From Marinagarivorans sp. UBA5868 (GTDB lineage Bacteria; Pseudomonadota; Gammaproteobacteria; Pseudomonadales; Cellvibrionaceae), in contig DJFQ01000226.1 in the NCBI GenBank assembly GCA_002432095.1, positions 11,221 to 28,886 of the forward strand: a stretch of DNA of 17,666 nt, in the 5' to 3' direction. This document shows, one piece after another, positions 14,591 through 17,666 of this stretch. Under the pieces are notes generated by a model. That model was given only the letters and a program-made list of their open reading frames with translations. It was not told where the DNA came from and searched no databases. The position numbers were made by a program, and so were the translations under genes. The stretch's first letter is position 1, and every line of letters starts with the position of its first letter.

Positions 14591-14604
14591 GTCTGCCCTC
14601 AGCC
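14585..14604. terminator. Hairpin spanning both stop codons of epmA and cysE
   Basis: GGCTGAG (14585-14591) and CTCAGCC (14598-14604) are exact inverted repeats around TCTGCC. The left arm contains the epmA TGA and the right arm contains the cysE stop (TCA on the plus strand). There is no T-run on either side, so it is at best a weak bidirectional terminator or a 3' end protecting hairpin. Confidence 0.45.
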
Positions 14605-15402
14605 CTCGCAGTCACCATCGCAACTGATTTCGTGGTTCATATCCAGCGCTGGCGATGCAGTCTGGGGTTTGCCGACGGTGACCGCCGGTACACCTACTAC
14701 CGTTGTATGTGGCGGTACCGGTTTTAACACCACGCTGCCTGCGCCGATTTTGGCCCCTTCACCTATCTCAATATTGCCGAGAATTTTCGCCCCCGCGCTA
14801 ATCAGCACGCCTTTACGTACTTTCGGGTGGCGGTCGCCTGTCTCTTTGCCGGTTCCCCCCAGTGTCACCGACTGCATAATCGAAACATCATCATCGACAA
14901 CCGTGGTTTCGCCGATCACGATACCGGTGGCATGGTCGAGCATGATGCCTTTGCCGATGCGCGCGGCGGGGTGAATGTCCACCCCAAAGGTCAGAGCGAT
15001 ATGACTTTGAAGGAAATAAGCCAGCGCAAAACGGCCCTTAATCCACAGCCAGTGAGCAACTCGATAGCACTGCAGCGCCTGGAAACCTTTGAAATATAAA
15101 AATGGCAGGCAGTATTCATTGCAGGCGGAATCGCGCTCGTAGACTGCTTCAATATCGGCGCGGGCGGCTTCGCCAATGCCTGGGTCGCCGCGAAGTGCGG
15201 CATCAATAATTTCGCGTACCTGAAGAGCACTGATTGCAGGGCTGCCCAGCTTCTGCGCCAGGTGATAGCTGAGCGCATCTTCGAATGAGTCATGGTTCAA
15301 TATGGTGGCATGCAGGAAGCTGGCAAGAGCGGGTTCATTTTGCGCTTGGTCGCGGGTTTCCTGTTTTATGGTTTCCCATACCGGATCATGATTTGAAAGC
15401 AT
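14599..15402 (-). CDS. cysE: Serine O-acetyltransferase
   Basis: 267 residues, close to E. coli CysE (273). It makes O-acetylserine from serine and acetyl-CoA, the first step of cysteine synthesis. The helical N-terminal domain (EPALASFLHATILNH, LSYHLAQKLGSP) and the left-handed hexapeptide helix (DIHPAARIGKGIMLDHATGI, SIMQSVTLGGTGK, GAKIGAGSVVL) match closely; the catalytic His residues lie in DIHPAA and DRHPK-type positions. The ATG at 15402 is chosen because the product then begins like E. coli CysE and AGAGG lies upstream; a longer frame to 15534 has no homologous sequence. The C-terminal tail is extended and ends in an acidic Cys-containing segment (SCDGDCEG); the C-terminus is where feedback inhibition and cysteine synthase binding are mediated in the family. 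Confidence 0.95.
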   Translation of the reverse strand: MLSNHDPVWETIKQETRDQAQNEPALASFLHATILNHDSFEDALSYHLAQKLGSPAISALQVREIIDAALRGDPGIGEAARADIEAVYERDSACNEYCLPFLYFKGFQALQCYRVAHWLWIKGRFALAYFLQSHIALTFGVDIHPAARIGKGIMLDHATGIVIGETTVVDDDVSIMQSVTLGGTGKETGDRHPKVRKGVLISAGAKILGNIEIGEGAKIGAGSVVLKPVPPHTTVVGVPAVTVGKPQTASPALDMNHEISCDGDCEG

Positions 15403-15794
15403 GCAAACAACCTCTGCGTTAAAGATGCATAGCATTATTGTGTCTGTCCTTGCGAAATTCCAGTGGGCGACGATAAGGGTGTGCGCTTTTGGTGCGCCAA
15501 CAAGGAGATGTTCCAAGTTGGTGCTTAATTGCATGAAGGCAATTGATCATAGAGCACTGGGTCGGGTCTAACGCAAAAGTAAAACATGGTGAATCCACCC
15601 TGTATTTATCATTCGGATTATCCCGCAGCGCTTTTTATTTGGGATGGCGAACGAATGGCACTGCAATTGCTCACGATGTCTCCTAGGGCGTATCGACATT
15701 CGAAGCGCTCTGTCACACAGAGGACTATTTTTCGCGAGGAATAAAATCCTCGACTTTCTCCCTTGCGAAAACTCAGTTAGAATTCGGCGCAAAT
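15403..15794. other. Divergent intergenic region between cysE and the riboswitch
   Basis: About 390 bases with no credible gene. It must hold the cysE promoter and the promoter of the guanidine operon. TAGAAT at 15778-15783 would be a good -10 element for a transcript starting just before the aptamer, but the -35 position (TTTCTC) is poor. Two perfect hairpins stand in tandem: CTCTGT-CAC-ACAGAG (15708-15722) and CGAGGA-ATAAAA-TCCTCG (15735-15752). A minus-strand open frame at 15568-15816 overlaps the aptamer and resembles no known protein. Confidence 0.5.
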
Positions 15795-15925
15795 GGACAG
15801 CTAGGGTTCCGGTCACAATATGTGATGCCTGGTCCGAGAGCTGTCGACCTTTCTGTTAAGACGTTTTCCTCACCGGAAAAAGCGAATTGAAGAAGGTTAC
15901 ACGGCGGGATAAAAGCCCGGGAGGT
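15795..15925 (+). ncRNA. Guanidine-I riboswitch aptamer (ykkC class)
   Basis: The conserved ykkC segments are present in order: CTAGGGTTCCGG (15801-15812), CCTGGTCCGAGAG (15828-15840), then ACACGGCGGGATAAAAGCCC followed by GGGAG (15899-15923). Pairing supports it. GACAGC (15796-15801) pairs with GCTGTC (15839-15844) as P1, with an inner TCACA-ATA-TGTGA hairpin (15813-15825). P2 is ACCTT (15847-15851) with AAGGT (15893-15897), capped by TTTTCC/GGAAAA (15864-15880). The class binds free guanidinium and turns on detoxification or utilisation genes. The gene downstream is a transporter type known to accompany it. No terminator with a T-run follows, so control by translation start access is more likely than attenuation. 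Confidence 0.95.
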
Positions 15926-15930
15926 TCGAA

Positions 15931-15969
15931 ATGGCAGTAGGTGTGAGATACACTCGATTGGCTGTTTAG
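15931..15969 (+). CDS. Candidate 12-residue leader peptide after the guanidine aptamer
   Basis: ATG at 15931 opens a frame of 12 codons (MAVGVRYTRLAV) ending in TAG. A strong Shine-Dalgarno, GGGAGG (15919-15924), sits 6 bases upstream and belongs to the conserved 3' edge of the aptamer. The frame stops 40 bases before the start of the transporter gene. Ribosome access to it would depend on the folding of the aptamer. It could be a real leader ORF that couples or blocks downstream translation, or a by-product of the conserved G-rich aptamer end. No function can be read from the peptide. Confidence 0.35.
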   Translation: MAVGVRYTRLAV

Positions 15970-15998
15970 TCCTCTGTACCCGACTCGTGTAATCATTT

Positions 15999-16012
15999 GG
16001 AGGTTCGTAATG
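15999..16012 (+). promoter_or_regulatory. Ribosome binding site of the transporter gene, a near copy of the aptamer 3' edge
   Basis: GGAGGTTCGTAATG at 15999-16012 supplies the Shine-Dalgarno and start codon of the substrate-binding protein gene. It matches GGAGGTTCGAAATG at 15920-15933 at 13 of 14 positions, 79 bases upstream. Both copies contain AGGTTCG, which can pair, with one bulged T, to CGACCT (15845-15850) in the 5' strand of aptamer P2. The site decides the start at 16010. Confidence 0.7.
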
Positions 16013-17080
16013 TCTATCCATATTTCCCGCATTTCATCGCTGTTTTTGTTTGCATTATTTGCGTTGCTCTCCATGTCATCTGCAACGGCGGCGGAGCGTA
16101 AAAAATTCAGTGTATGTTGGTCTATTTATGTTGGCTGGATGCCGTGGGGCTACGGTGCCGAACAGGGAATTGTTAAAAAATGGGCGGACAAATACGACAT
16201 CGAAATTGACGTAGTGCAAATCAACGACTACATCGAGTCGATTAACCAATACACCGCTGGGAAATACGACGGCTGCTCAATGACCAATATGGACGCGCTC
16301 ACCATTCCCGCAGCCGGAAATGTGGATTCGACAGCGCTGATCGTAGGAGATTTCTCCAATGGCAACGACGGTTTGATATTGAAAAATGAAAAAGACCTAA
16401 AGTCGGTGAAAGGTAAGCAAGTTAATCTTGTTGAGCTGAGTGTTTCGCATTATTTATTAGCGCGTGCGCTCGACAGTGTTGGACTGTCAGAGCGAGATAT
16501 AAAAGTCGTCAACACATCGGATGCCGACCTTGTCGCTGCCTTTAATACGTCCGATGTTACCGCGGTGGTGACATGGAATCCTTTACTGTCTGAAATTTTG
16601 GCATTGCCGAATACCCATTCCGTTTTTGATTCAGCAAAAATTCCCGGCGAAATTATCGATCTCATGATCGTCAATACGAAAACCTTGCAGGAAAACCCTG
16701 CGTTCGGCAAAGCATTGGTGGGCGCTTGGTACGAAATCATGGCCTTGATGAGCGCGGATACCGACGCGGGTCGCGCGGCGCGGACTACTATGGGCAAAGC
16801 TTCTGGAACAGATTTGGCAGGATATGAAGGACAGCTCGATTCCACGAAAATGTTCTATTTTCCAGCCGAAGCGGTGGCATTTACCAATAGCGCGCAATTA
16901 AAAACCACGATGCAATATGTGGCGGAATTCTCTTTTAGTCACGGGCTTCTGGGCGATGGCGCGGCCGACGCAACCTATATTGGCATCGAAACACCTTCTG
17001 GAACCTACGGCAATAGCAAAAACGTTCAATTGCGTTTTGATCCAACCTATATGCAAATGGCTGCGGACGGCAAGCTCTAA
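16010..17080 (+). CDS. ABC transporter substrate-binding protein of the urea/guanidine carboxylase-linked type
   Basis: 356 residues. A signal peptide (hydrophobic FLFALFALLSMSSATAA) sends the protein to the periplasm; no lipobox is seen. The mature part begins FSVCWSIYVGWMPWGYGAEQ and continues with VVQINDYIESINQYTAGKYDG and SMTNMDALTIPAAG. I recognise these as the family named for its place beside urea carboxylase genes (TIGR03427), related to nitrate/sulfonate/taurine binding proteins. Many 'urea carboxylases' of such loci are now known to act on guanidine, so guanidine or a close relative is the likely ligand; this is inference from context. A guanidine-I riboswitch is directly upstream and the permease gene follows after 20 bases. 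Confidence 0.9.
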   Translation: MSIHISRISSLFLFALFALLSMSSATAAERKKFSVCWSIYVGWMPWGYGAEQGIVKKWADKYDIEIDVVQINDYIESINQYTAGKYDGCSMTNMDALTIPAAGNVDSTALIVGDFSNGNDGLILKNEKDLKSVKGKQVNLVELSVSHYLLARALDSVGLSERDIKVVNTSDADLVAAFNTSDVTAVVTWNPLLSEILALPNTHSVFDSAKIPGEIIDLMIVNTKTLQENPAFGKALVGAWYEIMALMSADTDAGRAARTTMGKASGTDLAGYEGQLDSTKMFYFPAEAVAFTNSAQLKTTMQYVAEFSFSHGLLGDGAADATYIGIETPSGTYGNSKNVQLRFDPTYMQMAADGKL

Positions 17081-17100
17081 GCCAACGTCGGACGCTTATC

Positions 17101-17666
17101 ATGAAGAAACTGATCAATCGGGTTCCCAAGCGCACCACGCGCTGGATTTTAGGTTTTTTGCCATTCGTGCTCTGCCTGGTGATTTACCTTTTCGCATCCA
17201 ACGCGCGGCTGGCGGAAAATGAACACGATAAGTTATTGCCATCGTTTGCGAGTTTTGCTGAAGCGATTGATCGGTTCGCCTTTACCCCGGACAAGCGCAG
17301 CGGCGACTACATATTGTGGGAAGATACAACCAGTAGTCTGATGCGTTTGATCATAGGGATAGGTGTTAGCGCATTTGCGGCACTCGCTATAGGCATACTG
17401 AACGGTGCGATACCCTATCTGCGAGCACCCTTGTCGCCTTTTATTACAGCTATATCGCTAATTCCGCCGATGGCCATTTTGCCTATATTGTTTATTGTAT
17501 TTGGTTTAGGCGAGCTGGCTAAGGTTATGCTGATTGTCATCGGCATTGCGCCTTTTTTGATTCGCGATGTGCAGCAGCGCGCACTGGAAATTCCGGCAGA
17601 GCAGTTGATCAAGGCCCAGACGTTGGGCGCCAGCACTTGGCAGATCATTATTCGAGTGATATTTCC
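17101..17666 (+). CDS. ABC transporter permease, guanidine/urea-carboxylase-linked (partial, runs off the right edge)
   Basis: 188 codons are visible with no stop before the window end. The ATG at 17101 starts MKKLINRVPKRTTRW, followed by a first membrane segment (ILGFLPFVLCLVIYLFA). Later hydrophobic segments include LIIGIGVSAFAALAIGIL, FITAISLIPPMAILPILFIVFGLG and VMLIVIGIAPFLI. The segment EQLIKAQTLGASTWQIIIRV is the EAA loop that contacts the ATPase subunit. It belongs to the nitrate/sulfonate/taurine-type permease group. It follows the binding protein after 20 bases with a weak ribosome binding site. An ATPase gene and carboxylase genes would be expected beyond the edge. Confidence 0.9.
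   Translation, partial: MKKLINRVPKRTTRWILGFLPFVLCLVIYLFASNARLAENEHDKLLPSFASFAEAIDRFAFTPDKRSGDYILWEDTTSSLMRLIIGIGVSAFAALAIGILNGAIPYLRAPLSPFITAISLIPPMAILPILFIVFGLGELAKVMLIVIGIAPFLIRDVQQRALEIPAEQLIKAQTLGASTWQIIIRVIF

Noticed and set aside
15403..15534. Upstream extension of cysE
   Set aside because: It has no similarity to CysE N-termini, while the ATG at 15402 has AGAGG and a matching start.
15568..15816. Minus-strand open frame upstream of the riboswitch
   Set aside because: It runs into the conserved aptamer and its promoter region and has no recognisable domain.

Overview
The window looks like a chromosomal segment of a plant-polysaccharide-degrading gammaproteobacterium, most likely Cellvibrionaceae (Cellvibrio, Teredinibacter or Saccharophagus relatives). 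This is inferred from a GH11 xylanase with a very long poly-serine linker, a GH67 alpha-glucuronidase, a FimX-type c-di-GMP protein and an EpmA/EpmB/EF-P set. No phage, IS element, tRNA, rRNA or CRISPR array was recognised.

Layout: (1) 85-468, a small exported protein whose mature part resembles the beta-barrel domain II of EF-Tu-type GTPases. (2) 828-5758, a xylan island: a secreted modular GH11 xylanase (+), facing a minus-strand pair of GH67 alpha-glucuronidase followed by a Gfo/Idh/MocA oxidoreductase, with a bidirectional terminator between the two blocks. Degenerate 36-37 nt repeats lie upstream of GH67, and their core 10-mer recurs just before the xylanase start. (3) 6130-7842, an OlsF-like two-domain acyltransferase for ornithine lipids, ending in an 18-bp perfect-stem terminator. 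(4) 7884-11880, a minus-strand c-di-GMP pair: a FimX-like REC-PAS-GGDEF-EAL protein with degenerate catalytic motifs and, upstream, a protein with an interrupted PilZ domain. (5) 12005-14590, the EF-P beta-lysylation set: epmB (-) diverging from efp-epmA (+). (6) 14599-15402, cysE (-), convergent with epmA; a hairpin spans both stop codons. (7) 15795-17666, a guanidine-I (ykkC) riboswitch followed by the substrate-binding protein and the start of the permease of the ABC transporter type found beside urea/guanidine carboxylase genes. The operon runs off the right edge.

How the genes fit together: xylanase outside the cell and alpha-glucuronidase in the envelope would act in sequence on glucuronoxylan. 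FimX and the PilZ protein are probably c-di-GMP effectors, with type IV pili as the best-known FimX target. EpmB makes (R)-beta-lysine, which EpmA attaches to Lys34 of EF-P. The riboswitch would couple the transporter to guanidine level.

The most interesting points are a 12-codon leader ORF whose Shine-Dalgarno lies inside the 3' edge of the guanidine aptamer and is repeated almost exactly as the ribosome binding site of the transporter gene; the xylan-island repeats; the interrupted PilZ protein; and the exported EF-Tu-domain-II-like protein.
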